From Antedon mediterranea (Eukaryota > Echinodermata > Crinoidea > Comatulida > Antedonidae), in the NCBI RefSeq assembly GCF_964355755.1, contig NC_092677.1:22788101-22852100 (forward strand): 64,000 bases of DNA, read 5' to 3'. Below, one piece after another: positions 41,401-56,400 of this stretch. The notes beneath the pieces were generated by a model. It saw nothing but the letters and a program-made list of their open reading frames with translations. It was not told the origin of the DNA and searched no databases. The translations under genes were made by a program, and so were the position numbers. The number at the start of each line of letters is the position of its first letter. The stretch's first letter is position 1.

Positions 41401-44400
41401 ATTGTTTAAAGATGTATTGTCCCCCTGAAAATTAATTTTTACAATTTTTTTTTGTTGAATATGCCATTTTAATGTCTCATAATAGTTATCCACTTTTTCC
41501 AAAATTTGGATCTAAACACAATTCATTTACCTGAAATTTTAAGCAAAAAATGGTCAAATTGGCTGCCAGCCAATGGATTTTTGGTTGTATTTAACCACTT
41601 ATTGTGTTATTTTATAAGTGAAAACATTGTGTTTTTTTTTTCTACGGAAGTAATTAACTTGATTAAAACTACAAAATAACATATATTCAAAATCTGATTT
41701 AATTAATCTTTATTTTTCATGTTTTTGAGGACAATACATATTTAAGCTTAATTTATTTTAAAAAATTGGACGTTTTAGACTGTAACACCCTCTTATTTTA
41801 GATTTTGGCCCAGTAGTAGTAGTTTATTTAATGGCAAAGAATTCATATTTTTATCATTAACTGAAATGAAACAAAATACATCCTCTTCATTAGTTGATGA
41901 TTTGCTTGGCCAACAAATTTAGTTTTTGGCCATATTTATAATTTGTAATTGGATCTATGATGTTTCTTTTCATACCCACTGCTAATTAGTTATTTTAATA
42001 TGTTTATTTTTAAATTTGTGTACCACAAAGATACTGCAATTTTAGCATTTAAATGATACTTAATTACCTTGCTGGTGAAAAATAAACACACAAATATGAT
42101 ATTTATAAAACAACAATTGATGGCTAATTGTTAAAGGATACATGTAGATTGTCTCCTTGTATTTTTGGCTATTATGCAGTGTATCACATAATTTTACACA
42201 CTACAGTATCTGTCATAATTTATTGACTGTTAAATTGCAATATACACACAAAATATGCAGAAATATGCAGAAATTCACCAATGAAACTTCTGTGTCAATT
42301 AGGCAAAGTTAGCACAATCTGTGACTATTATGTAAATTTGTGTGTTTGCTTTTTTTTCACAGGAAGCGAGTAACAGTTACAGAATTTATCAAGTTTCTCG
42401 CTATGGAGCAAAAGGTAATATAGCTTTAAGTGTTGTAGATAAAGATGATGACAGTTTTCTAAGAAATGTAGCAAAATTCTACAGCCAGTTTGTACTCAAT
42501 TACAAGCCTGAATATAATTATAAAACCACAGTTAGCGTAGTAGCAAAGAAATTTACATTCCCACACAAACAATAAGGAAAGTGGGTACTTTTCATTTATA
42601 TTTATTTAATAAAAAAAGAGTAACTTAGCAAATAAAATAAACTGTTTACTATGAAATTAGCAGAGAAAATACCCCAATAGCTGCTATAATTATAGTAAAA
42701 ATGCTTGTATTATAACAGTAAAGATATATATTTTAGGATGCATTGGCAAATCACCCAGCTGTGGTTCGACAACACATGAGGTCATTTCTTGAAAATCCAA
42801 GTAGGATGTCCCAAGATCAGGATCCATATTTCACAACTGGAGAGGTACGTTTCTAGTAAATGTTAAATACGGTAAACTCTGACTGAACTTGCGTATGATG
42901 TAAGGCCGTGTTTCCACAGCCAGAACAAAAATTATCTGTTAATTTAAATTGAGTCTCAATTAAAGAATAAAGTGCACATGATCAGTCATACCGAGCAACC
43001 AAGTGCCCAATCACAATGCAACAATTTGTCCTTCAGGTCAAAGGTTAAAAATTATCGCATTTATCCGATTTGAATGAGATAATTTTTCTCAAGCGTAATT
43101 GGTTAAATCCTGTCTCCACAGGCAGTTTATCAGTTAATTATCGGTTTATATTTATAAGTCAAAGTTTGCAGATATTGGAAAAATTTATGCCGAGTGCATC
43201 TCTTCCTTTGCACTTCTTATGCAAGCGTGTGAAGTGTTCAAATAGAGACTTCAAACAGATTGGTCACAAATATATCATTGGTCAGATGATGCTGTTATAT
43301 AATGAAGCTGTTATATAATGAAGCTGTTATATAATGAAGCTGTTATATAATGAAGCTGTTATATAATGAAGCTGTTATATAATGAAGCTGTTATATAATG
43401 AAGCTATTATATAATGAACTATTAAAGTAATTAAATGTTTGCAGTACATCATTTAGATTCATAAAAAAGAAATTGAAATTTAGAATGGATTCTGGATTCA
43501 AGCTAAAACTAACTGACTCAGAAATCACACTGTAAATACAGATCTTACTTTACACTCAAACCTTTAAAAACACTATTTTAACAAATTAACAGTTAGGCAT
43601 CATTTTTATAATATTCAATTGTGTAATTTCTTTCTTTTTTAGTTTCTTGACTACTTGTATTCCAATTCAAATAGTCTATGGGATGAGCAACATGACAAGA
43701 TAACAGATAACATGGATCAACCAATGTCACATTACTGGATTGCATCTTCTCATAATACGTAAGTTTCATATTGAATTATTAGTTAGTATTATATTGAAAC
43801 TATACACGGTCTAGTAATAACTAAATAATAATAATAATAATATCCTGGATTTATATAGCGCCTAATGTTGTGAAACCTCTAAGCGCTGAACATTATTACC
43901 CCAGTCATTTTTTATTAAACACATACTCCCATAATGCAGCTAGTAATCAGCGCAAGGTTGTGTCTTGATCTAACCGGGTTCCCATTTAAACACCTGAGTG
44001 GATATAGGCAAACATAAGTAAAGTATCTTGCCTAAGGATAAAAGTAATGCGACGAGAGTTGGAATCGAACCGCGATCTCACGATCAGTAGTCAAACGTCC
44101 AACACATTGCGCCACAGGCCTACAGTAAAGATGAGAACATTTATATGAGTGAAAATAGTGTCAGGTCGTGTGAAATAGCTCAAGATTATCCTACCTAAGG
44201 TCATATTTTAATGAGCGTCGTAAGAGCAAAGTATTCAGATTCATTGCAACGAAGTTGCATTACAAACGGATATGATGTCACTCGCTGGCGATTAACCAAA
44301 CTCTAACGCACGTATAGACCTACCTTCGTTGTTATTAAAAGTAGTAGTGGTTGGGGTAGGAGTTACAGGCCTAGGCCTAGACCGAACACTTGGGCTCGGC

Positions 44401-47400
44401 ATTATCGATGGGTTGTCAGGCATACCAACCAGCCGATCGTTTTGGGGTTTGGGTTTATATTTGGTCTAGGCCTAAAATATCATTTATGGCAGAAAAATGT
44501 TCAAATCCCGTACTTGCACCGGCTCCAGACTTATTTACTCGGTCTTTCGCCGCTTTATACGACGACCCCTTCAATTTCGTTTGGATATAATTTAAATCCT
44601 TCTTTATTATGAGGATGGCCCATCTGCTAACGTGTCCGCCATCTCGTTGAACACAGACATCTTGTTGCCAGTGCTTTTACGCCAGTTTTTCACTTCCAAC
44701 CGATCTCTAAACTCAGGGCTTCCCCACAATGAAATAAGGTATTTTACTTCGGTTTCTCGCCAATGCGCATGCTTCGATGACATTTTAAATTAATTAATAT
44801 AATAATATTAATAATAATAATACTGTATAGTGTAACAACAAACAAAAGGTATGATTTTTTCGCACGTTCACCAATCATAACAAATGGATCAGCTTGGCTA
44901 TACGATGAGGAGCACATGTCACGATGTGATGTGGCGAATATTTTTTATTTTATTTTTATTTTATTTCATCATCACCCTACAGTGACCAAACGTCACCATT
45001 AACAGGGCTGAAAGTCGTAAAATATAACATATAATATACAAGCAAAAATCAACAGATAACAAGACAACATTTAAATATTACTGACATTAGACAAAACCTT
45101 GTGACGGAAACAAGCAAGGGAATCAAAAAAAATATCAACAGATCCATCAATTTTACATAGTGAATGGTATAACTTAGGCAAACGATTAACAAAACCATTT
45201 TTAGTAATATTTACCCTCCCTCTTGATATAGAAAATAAAGCAGGATAACGCAATTGATATTGTGGAACAGAAATAGGAAAGTACACTTCAAAATTACCAT
45301 GAAAAATTGAGTTCACAGCCTTAAAAAGAAAAATTAAATCAAATAACTTACGCCTACCCGCTAAATTAAAAAGAACGTCTTTGCTAATAGAACCAAATTT
45401 ACGCACATAAAATCGACAAAACTTGTTCTGTACACTTTGTAATCTAGAAGACTGGGCAAGAGAAATAGAGTTAAAAATAACACTGCAGAATTCAAGATTC
45501 GACCTAACTAAAGATTTGTATAAAATAACTAATGCCTTTTTATCGTTGATATGTCTGCAATGTCTCCAAAGAAAACCCAAAAGTCTATTGCATTTAGAGA
45601 CTATAAAATCAATATGTTTACAGAAGGTTAATGAACTATCTAAAAAAACACCAAGGTCTTTGTGAACAGAGACTCTTTCAAGTATAATATTCTTAATATA
45701 AAAGTCAAAATAGATGGGTTTTTTCTTAAGAGTAAAAGACATTGATTTGCATTTAGAGGCATTGACTGACATATTCCAAGTGTCGCACCAGTGAATGAGT
45801 CTGTCAACGTCTTCTTGTAACAACAACATATCATTTAAAGTTTGTATAGACTTAAATAATTTGATATCGTCAGCAAACATAAGAACATTAGAATGACGAG
45901 GAACAAAGGAAAAATCGTTAATAAACATAATGAAAAAAAGAGGCCCCAAAATAGACCCCTGAGGCACTCCAGATAAAACTGGAAGCCATTCAGACGCGTT
46001 ACCATCAAAAGTGACTCTCTGAAACCTGTCCGATAAATAACTTGTAAAAAATAAAATTAAATCGTGATTTAGACCAAATTGTTGAAGTTTAAACAAGAGC
46101 AACTTATGGGAGACCCTGTCAAAGGCTTTAGCCATGTCTGTATATACAACTTCGCATTGCCCTTTTGCATTTATTGCGTCATACGCATGTGACAACAGAA
46201 CAGACAAATTTGTTTCACAAGACCTTCCTGGGTAAAATCCGTGTTGATGGTCACTGGTGATATATGTTTAAAAATTTGGTCGTGAACAATTTTTTCAAAA
46301 ACTTTAGAAATAGTTGGCAACAATGAAACCGGTCTATAATTGCGTACATCAGATTTAGAACCAGCTTTAAAGATAGGGCACACGTTAGCTTGCTTCCATT
46401 TTGTATTATTGTAATTTGATTGGCTAGATATCTAACCTAGGTCATATTCATCGATGCGTGACTTTCGTATTGTAAGCGACGTCCACTAAACTCATACCTT
46501 GAGCTTTTGTAGCGTACGAAATATCAGTGTCGTACGAGGTGGCTTCCACTAATCTTTTCCTGGTTCAGACCTATGGACTTGTACGCCGCGTACAGTACGA
46601 AAGCATAACTCCGTAGGTCTGAACATGCCCTTAAACAGACAAATGTAAGGCATGTTATTATGATTCAATATTTTGTCTGTAAAAAACATATTTATACATT
46701 GTGACTCAAGAGTCTTGAGATGGAACATGAATTGACCAATCAAAATTAATAGATAAATAAATTATGAACCAACAAAAAATAAGTATCAAACAAAATCAAC
46801 TAACAGAACAGGTCACCTATCTACTGTTTGATTTTTGTTTAAAAATTCCTATCTTATATGACACCAATAGAGATTGGTGTCAGCAGGAAAATTGCATAAT
46901 ACAGTACCTGAAGCACGAGTTTAGAAAAAACAAAAACAATATTATTCTTATTTTTTAAATAGGACAATCTTCCAAACTACTGTATCAATAGCAAATTTAA
47001 TGTTATTGATGTTACCATGACGATGATACATGGGAGACAATGTCTTTTGTACCGTACATGATTTATGAAAAAGCAGAATTATTGATTGTGTTAAATAATA
47101 ATAATAAAATATTATAAATAATAAATAAAATAACATAACAAATAAAAATGTTTGATATTTGATGATATTTTTTAATAACATTGTTTTTGAATAAAGGTAT
47201 TTAACAGGTGACCAGTTCTCTAGTGAATCTACTTGTGAAGCTTATGTCAGGTGTCTAAGGATGGGATGCAGATGTTTAGAGTGTAAGTTTTCTCATTTGC
47301 CATGTGTTTGATTTGTCTACTCCAAAGCTTGTGAAAAGCACAAGAACCCTTTTCATGTATATTTTAAAACTACAGTTTTTACAGACACTTTCCCATGAAG

Positions 47401-50400
47401 CAAACGAGGGGCATTGCATGTTTTCATACTACGTCCAACACCTATTATATTAAGTAGACACTTAAGATAAGATAACTTTATTTATCCTCAAAAAGGAAAT
47501 TCATTGCTCATCATAAACAAAAAAGAAAACACAATAAATCCAATTATAGGATAGAACAACCATTCATATAAAAACATCTAAAAAATACAAAACAGTTAAA
47601 GCTCAGGTACAGGCATGAATTTTAAACATAATATCTGGTTAATTGCACATAAATCAAATATTTGTAATAGAAATCTAGACGAAAAAACATTAATATCCCT
47701 TAAAATGGTCAAATACAAAATTTGACAAAGTTATATTTAATAGCTATATTTAGTCATCTGATAAGATTTTTTACCCGCCGTTTATTTTTCATAGCTTTTT
47801 AAAAATGCCTCTCTATTTACAACATTTGTGTATAAAAGAATAGAGATTTTGCTGTGTAATTTGAACTATCCCCCCACTGATAAGAAAGTGCTTATTTTCA
47901 ACAAGCTCGTGTAACACAAATAAAATCCCAAAAATAATGAAACATAGGACAATCTATAGATCGATAATTATTGGAATGTCTGATCAATATAAATTTTTTG
48001 CCCGGACCTGGCCTGATGGTGTCTCCTTATATATATATATATATATATAATTTTTTTTTCTATTTTTGTTTAGTTGTACAGTATCTCCATTAAGATCCAA
48101 TCCCTGACACCCACAGCATTGTCTTTTTTTTCCAGTAATTTTCCATTGGATTTATACTATTTTTCCTGTTATATCTTTATTTTTGGCACAGCTAGCTTTT
48201 CAATTTAGAAATAAAACGCATCCAGGTGCATCGATTTGAACCATTCCGCTGGCACTAAATTTCTTTGCATATGTTTTTTAATGTATTTCCTTTTATTATT
48301 TACATGGTAATAGTAAACATAACAGTATTTTATAGAGGATTGCACAATTTTGTGATAACCGAAAAGAAAAAAGTAAGGAAATCCGAATTAGTCTTAATAT
48401 TTGTATATTTCAGTGGACTGTTGGGATGGGCCTGATGGACTTCCCATTGTATATCATGGTCATACACTCACCACTAAGATACGCTTTTTAGATGTTCTTA
48501 TTGCAATCAAGGAACATGCTTGGATTGTTTCAGAGTAAGTGTTTTTGTTTTTGCTGTATATAATGACCAATAAAAAAAGTTGTAGCCATGTAACTTGCTA
48601 ATCATGGCAATCTAACAACAGGATTCTGAACTCAATTTGCCAAGATAGGAACTCGTAACAGTACTTTGATCTTATGATGACAGTGGAAAATTCATAATAG
48701 ACGGTTACAGCACTGTACTATCTACCTATTCTCCAGCACGCTATCTATTTGAGGAAGCCAATTGGCCAATCAAAAATCAGTCAAGCGTTTAGGGGATGTA
48801 GAACTGATCATGTTGCAACTCTTTGATCCACCGGAGCTCTGCATCCTCTTGTTAGATTGCCTTGATAATAAAGTAAATTTTTAAATTCAAACTGTTGCTA
48901 ATTGAATAGATAAAGTATTGGTTATATTTCTAGGCTGCTAATTGTTATAGGCCATTCCATACATACAACTATTGCTCGAGTTTGCACATTTACTGTATCC
49001 ATGCAATATGCCTGCCACTGTACACAATTGAATGGGAGGCTTGAAAAATCTGCATCACTTGCAGTATTTATTCATATAGTCACTATTCTCATAAATAAAC
49101 AAAAGGCAATTGCTCAATTTATTTGCTGGCTCATTGAGAGTAAACATGCTAGCAAGATAATCACATATTATACAGATATTGCCTGCTTAGAGTTTAAATA
49201 TAAGATTTGACATCCCCGAGGGAATGATATTTTGTTCGAGGGAATATATTTCCCGAAGCGCTGGCTGAGGGAAATATAATATATTTCTCGAGAACATAAT
49301 ATCATTCACAAGGGGTTGTCAAATCTAATATTTCACCGATTATTACCGATATATATCGGTTACAATACACACACATTCACGTATTTACATAGGCTATGTA
49401 ATATAATAATATATAATGACAATAATAATAATTAATTGGTTGATAATGAAAATCAAGAGTGAGAATAGTCTATACCAGATTCTGCACTCACTTCTCTTCT
49501 TTCAAAACTTGAACATTCTCTATTTAAAGACACCTTCCCTACGTTTTTTAGATCTATTTTAAGATCACAAACTATATTTAATGTAAAAATAATACTATAT
49601 GGTCCTATTATATTAGCGGCCCGCTATAAATCCCAAAATGCATTGCGTGCGGATTGATATTTCTGCTTTTCTTCTGTAATTAACCCACTTTTCGATCGAT
49701 CGCGAGGCCAAAACAAATGGAAAGACTCCTAACTTTTCAGCAAAAATACCGGGTTTTCCCCAATAGGTATCAACGGAGTCTGGCAAAAATAGAAAGACAA
49801 TTAAGGCAGCAACTATACAACGTCAGGCTAGGTATATAGCTAGCGTACGATGTTCGTACGTTACCAATGTTTACCAGCTAGGCCTACAAAACTAAGCCTA
49901 GCTAGGCTAGGCCTAAAGACCGTCAACGAGAGGTCATTCGTCACGAGCTACTTAGGTAGTGCATTGTTTCTCACTTTTTATCATAATTTACCATACAACG
50001 TACATTTAAGACAAGAAATGACATGGTTTAATGTTTTGAAAGTAATGTATATGTATTATTTTTACAAAACGTCACAAATTGTAGGGCATGTGTCTTTAAT
50101 TCAAGACATTTCTTTATCAATTTGTTTTATTTATTAATGCATAGAAGTAAAAATTAAAAATACCTAGAGATAAACATTGATATAATAATAATAATAATAG
50201 TATTCTTATATAGCACTTACTGTAAGAAACAAAAAAAGGATGATTAAGCAGATAAACCATCTTTACCTCTCTGATCTCTAGCACTTTGAAGCTCTCATAT
50301 GAGAACTTGCTGTAAAAGACTTGTGAAAAAGGCATCTGTCTTTCCTATCCTACCAAAATAAAAAATAAAAAGGTGTTCCTCAAGATGTGTTTTTCAAATA

Positions 50401-53400
50401 TCCTAGAACTAGAAGATAGATAAAACAAAAAGACCCCTTCCCTACGTTTTTTAGATCTAATTTAAGATCACAAACTATATTTAATGTAAAAATAATACTA
50501 TATGGTCCTATTGCGATAACTTTTTTTGTCTTTAAATGGTTAAAAATGTGAAAAATAAGTTGATTCTAATAATTATAGCGGCCCGCTATAAATCCTAAAA
50601 TGCATTGCGCGCGGATTGATATTTTTGTTTTTCTTCTATAAGTCACCCAAAACAAATTGAAGTCTCCTAACTTTTCAGCGAAAATAATGAGTTTTCCCCA
50701 ATTTGTATCAACGGAGTCTGGCAAAAATAGAAAGACAATTAATGCAGCAACTATACAATGTCAGGCTAGGTATATAGCTAGCGTACAATGTTTGTACATT
50801 ACCGATGTTTGCCAGCTAGGCCTACAAAACTAAGCCTAGCTAGGCTAGGCCTAAAGACAGTCCACGAGAGGTCATTCGTCACGAGCTACTTAGGTAGTGC
50901 ATTGTTTCTCACTTTTTATCATAATTTACCATAAAACGTACATTTAAGACAAGGAATGACCTGGTTTAATGTTTTGAAAGTAATATATCTGTATTATTTT
51001 TACAAAACGTCACAAATTGTAGGGAAGGGGTCTTTAAACAAACAACAACAATCATACAAAACAGGTCCTTTACTTCATTAGAGTAATTGATCATGTGCCT
51101 TAATTAAATGAGAGATAATGTTTTTTTACAAAGAGACACTTTATTTTAAATGGTTTATATCAAGCCATGACCTTTAAATACCACTTACTATATAAGTGTT
51201 GGAACGTATTATATTTTAATATGTTCTTATTGTATGTAGTAATGCATTGAACCTTTGAAATGAAGGTGAACTTTAATTTGTATTAATTAGGGAAGTCTAA
51301 ATTCATCTACATTTTATTTTCTACAAATAATCATTTTTACTAACACATAAATATCTGTTTTTCTTTTTTTTTCTGTATTAGCTATCCACTTATTTTGTCT
51401 ATTGAAAACCATTGTGGTCTAGCACAGCAGCGGAACATGGCAAGTACATTCCAAGAGGTGTTTGGAAGTAAGAAATACATTGAATCAATATTTAATCATT
51501 GAAAGACATGCCTTGGCATGCTGAGGTCATTCATCAGTGCATTCAAAAAGTAGAACAAATCTAAATTCATCCAACCCCAAAATAAGTGTCTTGTCTTATA
51601 TATGTTATGTTCCTATATTTATTATCTTCGCGCTGAATGTAAATATTTGGTTCACAACATGAAGTTAGAATTATGTCTAACTTTTTTGCTGTTTAGGGCG
51701 TTACATGTCTTTTTTATGTGTTTTAGATTTATATTTTTATACATTGCAAATTTTATCATTATGAATGAATGAAAATGTTTTATTTTATGAATAATTTTTG
51801 TTTTTATAATGGTTTAGATATACAAATTGTATATTTGTTTATATGCATTTTACAGCTGCTTTTTGGGTAATAATACTGTAGTATGTTGATCGCATGTGAA
51901 AAAAACTATTATTATTACATCATGTATTTTCAGGTTTATTATTGACCCAGCCAATTGATAGAGATGCCAATATTCTTCCTTCTCCCAATCAATTAAAAGG
52001 TAAAATCATTCTCAAACACAAGAAGATTCCAGATCAAGGCACTGAAACATTCACAGTACCAGTTAGCACTGATGGTAAGTTATCTATCAACAAACAAACT
52101 CCAACTAATTTAAGCCAAATCTCGCCCCATACAATAATGAAAAATATGTGCAAATAATAAATGTCTATGATTGGATTGGAGAGAATATTTTCATGAGGCA
52201 AGTAGAGTGATTTTTTGAATTTTTTATTTTTCCTTATTTATAGAGGGTGACCCTAAATAGCGTATTCTGACAATCAAGGGATTGAGTTATAATAAATGTC
52301 TGTGTGTAACAGTGACTGTGTGTATACTAGTACACCGCGGTAACCCCCTACTCATCTCGAAAGATGTACTAGGTTCTTTAAAGTGCACATGAGCCAGATG
52401 TGTACACTGGACCTATGGTTTATAGTCCTTATCCGAGAAGACTCGTTCTACCACCAGAACCATAGAGCGAGTAATCCTCGAACCCTTGCCAATATTAATA
52501 TGTCTTAATCGCTCGGCCACTCACTCAAATAGACCATTTCATCTTTCAACCGATGGGACTGTTTCTCTATTCTACAAAGACAAAGCATTTATTATAATAT
52601 CTATATCATTTACATTGTAAACTTACATTCAGTTAATTTGCCGTTTCATATTGAATGTTGAAGGCTAGGATGTCATTAGAAATGGCGCATTCACAGGTTG
52701 GCTTTCGATAGTGACAGGGCAATCATTTTTTTAAACCTAAATTTTTGATTGTGATGCATAATAAACCAACTATATACTTGTATAGAATACATAATTGAGA
52801 GTTCCATCACAGACAATGTTTAGTACATTTGACTCACTTCCTATTTTTTTTTGGTTGTAAATGATCAACTCACTGTATATGTTTTTTTGTGGTTATTTTC
52901 AGTTGCTGACCTTGATATAAGTAACACACTTAAAAATGGTATTTTGTTGCTTCAGGATCCAGCAGATATGGTGAGTGGCAAAAAGACGCATTGAAATACA
53001 CAGTTTGATTGTTTTACATTGTAGCCTATACTAGAATGCTGAAACACGCATTTAAAAAAAAGAAATAAAATAATTTACCAAATATGTATCAATAAAAAGA
53101 AAAATTGATAGAAGCCGCACAATTTAAAATACATAAATTTATTTAGGTGAGAGAGTTTTTGTGATTTTGTGGATATTTATTTGAATTTGCAGCACAGTTG
53201 TGTGCTCGCATCATGCGGTAACATTGGCCTCCTGGCCAGAAAATGCTTAGAATCCAAGACCACAGTGCTGGTGGTCTTGGGCATACATTTATAATTATTG
53301 CAATGGGTTTTTTTTTTAAAGAATTGCCATTGGCTTCATCATGGGCTTAAAACCTGGCTGGCCATCCCAGATGAGTTTAAACCACATTGGGACAATACTT

Positions 53401-56400
53401 TCATTTGTTTTATTTTAAGTCTATAGGCATATATGGCTGGCCAAGGATAACAAATAGTAAATTTGTCAATTTCCTATCAGATATGTAAATCTCCCTGATG
53501 CAGGTGCTGTTTGTGGAGCTGTTCATCAAGGTAAACTCCTACTCATCTCGAATGATGAACATGAACTGGGTTCTTTAAGGTGGACACAGGCAAACTATGT
53601 ACATGTTCCACCACCAGATCTAGGAGCAAGTCGGCCTCAAGCCCATACCGATATTGTTTACTCTTTGAGTACAGTAAATAGTGCCCCTGCTTTAACTGCT
53701 CCACCATTTGATGGAATAAAATAAATAAATGTTAAATACTAATTTTTGCACTAAAAAATGTTGAAATAAATTTTAATTGCATAAATGACAGGAGTGGACA
53801 CCTCACTATTTTGTTCTAACTGAAACCAAGATGTTTTACTCTGAAGAACATGAGTCACAAGCCACCCAAGATGATGAAGATGATACTAGCAGTACACTTG
53901 AGGTCATTACATTTTGATATCAAATTATAATGCTATTTGTAATACAATTAAGCTGCTGCTATATGCTGCTAAAAAATAAAAAAATGAAACATTTTTATTG
54001 ACTTCACAATTTTACTATTAGGTTACTTCATATAACCTATTGTTTCTGTCAAGTATCTTTATTTATTAGGCTATCCACTAATTGTATCGAGCAGATCACC
54101 TATTGTGATTGTTGAATATCTCACTTGTTTATTCTAATTTGTTGTTTTGCATAAATTTATTAATGTAAACAACGTAAATCGTAAATGAAGAAAGTGTAAG
54201 CTTTTCTATGTTTGGCATAAGTTTGTACGCAAACTGCTGGCGAGAACATTTGATCTATTTAATGCAATCTTGATATAAATGGTTTATTTTTTTATATATA
54301 TAGACAATTTCTATTGATGAGCTGCATTTTTCAGAACCATGGTTTCATGGTAAATTAGACAAACATGAAGGGATGCAACCAAGAGCAGTAGCTGATAAAT
54401 TACTAACAGAGTATCAAAAGGGAGATGGAACATTCCTGGTACGAGAAAGCGATACCTTTAAAGGAGACTACTCGTTATCATTTTGGTAAGTAACAAATAT
54501 TTTTTATTGTACATGAATAAAATCCCATGCCTGAATCATACCAACTCATTCCTACTTGATTGCTTGGTTGATTCAAGTACCATACAATAAAGGGTTTAAG
54601 TTCACCCTCGAGTACAAGCCCTTTTAGTCAATTTTCATGCAAAATGAAGCGAACCGATATAAGTCCACTATAATTTTCAGATCTGAATTTGCAGTTTGCA
54701 TCTCGGAATACGCCATAAATCAGACCTTTTTGAAGCTGGAATTATAGACCTAGGCTAGGCAGCAAGTAGACACATGCCTAGAATACGCTCCAAGGGTTTT
54801 AAATTGCACACTCCATTGGCGTATGTATGAACAATAAATAAAATTCCTGCTAATTTTGATGATATAGCCTTCCTTTCGGTCCTTGGGTATAATCCCACCC
54901 ATTATCCTGTGCTGTAATACTAGCATATTAAAAAAGATGTATATAGATATATTACCATGCCATTGATCAGTGTATTGTATAAGAAATGATTAGAAGTGAA
55001 ATAAATACTTATGTTATAAGGGATATTGGACTAGCATGTAAGACGCATGGGTCTGTGCTATATTGCATGTAAATAAGCAAGATGCTTTACTCTCATTGCC
55101 TAGTCCTTTGGATGGGATGTAAAGCCATTGGCGCTGTGTATACATACATTGCATGTAAGCACAATAAAGAACTTGGTATACATTATTCGGAATAAATATG
55201 GGATTGCATCGAGACGGTAATTTATACAAAAGAGTAATCTGTGCATGCATATATATAAGCCAGTTATACACCATGACTGTATTGGTCGATTTAACGTTTG
55301 GTCTGACAACAAAACGTAGCACAATTTATAATGTCTTTTTTAAACTTTTCAAGAATAAAAAATGGTCAATCAGTACGAAGCGAATACATACATAGTAGGC
55401 CTAAATTCTTCTTTTTAGTTTATCCTTCTTCTCTTTACAAACATAATAGTAGCCTTCCCAAACAAGCTCAATAGCCAAGCCTGCTTGTACAGGGTATATG
55501 GCCTAGGAGGAAGCTTACCGAACAGGATGTGGAGCTGTGGAGTGGAGCTGTGGCTTGGTGGTTATGATGCTTGGCTACCAATCTAAGGGTCCTGGGTTCA
55601 AGTCCTGTCATATGTCAGGGTTTTTTTCTCATGACAATTTACAACTCCACTCCCAAAGACTTAATAATAAGTCTTTGTCTATGTAGAGCATCTTGTGTAT
55701 ATGTTTGTCTTATATGTTCTAGTGCAGTATATGGAGAGCCATCTCGATAGTGCTTTGCACTCATGGCAATCCTCAGGGTGCTGCACCGCTGTGTTGTCAT
55801 GTATGTTTGCCTGAAAATTAAATAAAATAAAAAAAATAAAGAGACTTTATACAATCGTCGCGTTCTGTTAATTTACCGTCTCGATGTGGAAATTCACTAT
55901 TGGGCTTTCTGGTGAACAGTGTACTAAAGAGGTCACCCAGTATAAGTCAGAAATAAATCGAAATCAAACTTTATGCTGTTGCATTTGAATAAAAGCCTAA
56001 ATTTTTTTTAATCAGTTTTAAGAAAACATTTAGTTGAATTGTGTGTATGCCTTCTATAATTGATGTGTTTCTGTTTTCTCCATCTTTCACTAAGGGCGCT
56101 AAACAAACCAAACCATTGCCGAATCAAGTCCAAACTGGAACGGGGTATATCAAAGTATTACCTGATTGAAAACCTATTATTTGATAGTCTATTTAGCCTC
56201 ATAAACCACTATCGACAATTTCCATTACGCAGTCGGGATCTGGAATTATTATTAGGAGAGTCGGTCCCACAACCCCCGAGTCACGAAAACAAAGAGTAAG
56301 TGAAGTAGCATGGGTATTGAGTTGACACTGCACCATGTCTCCTGTAGTGTGCCTGCTTGTCATTTGTCACATTAACATCATGTTTTTATTTGTTTTGCAT

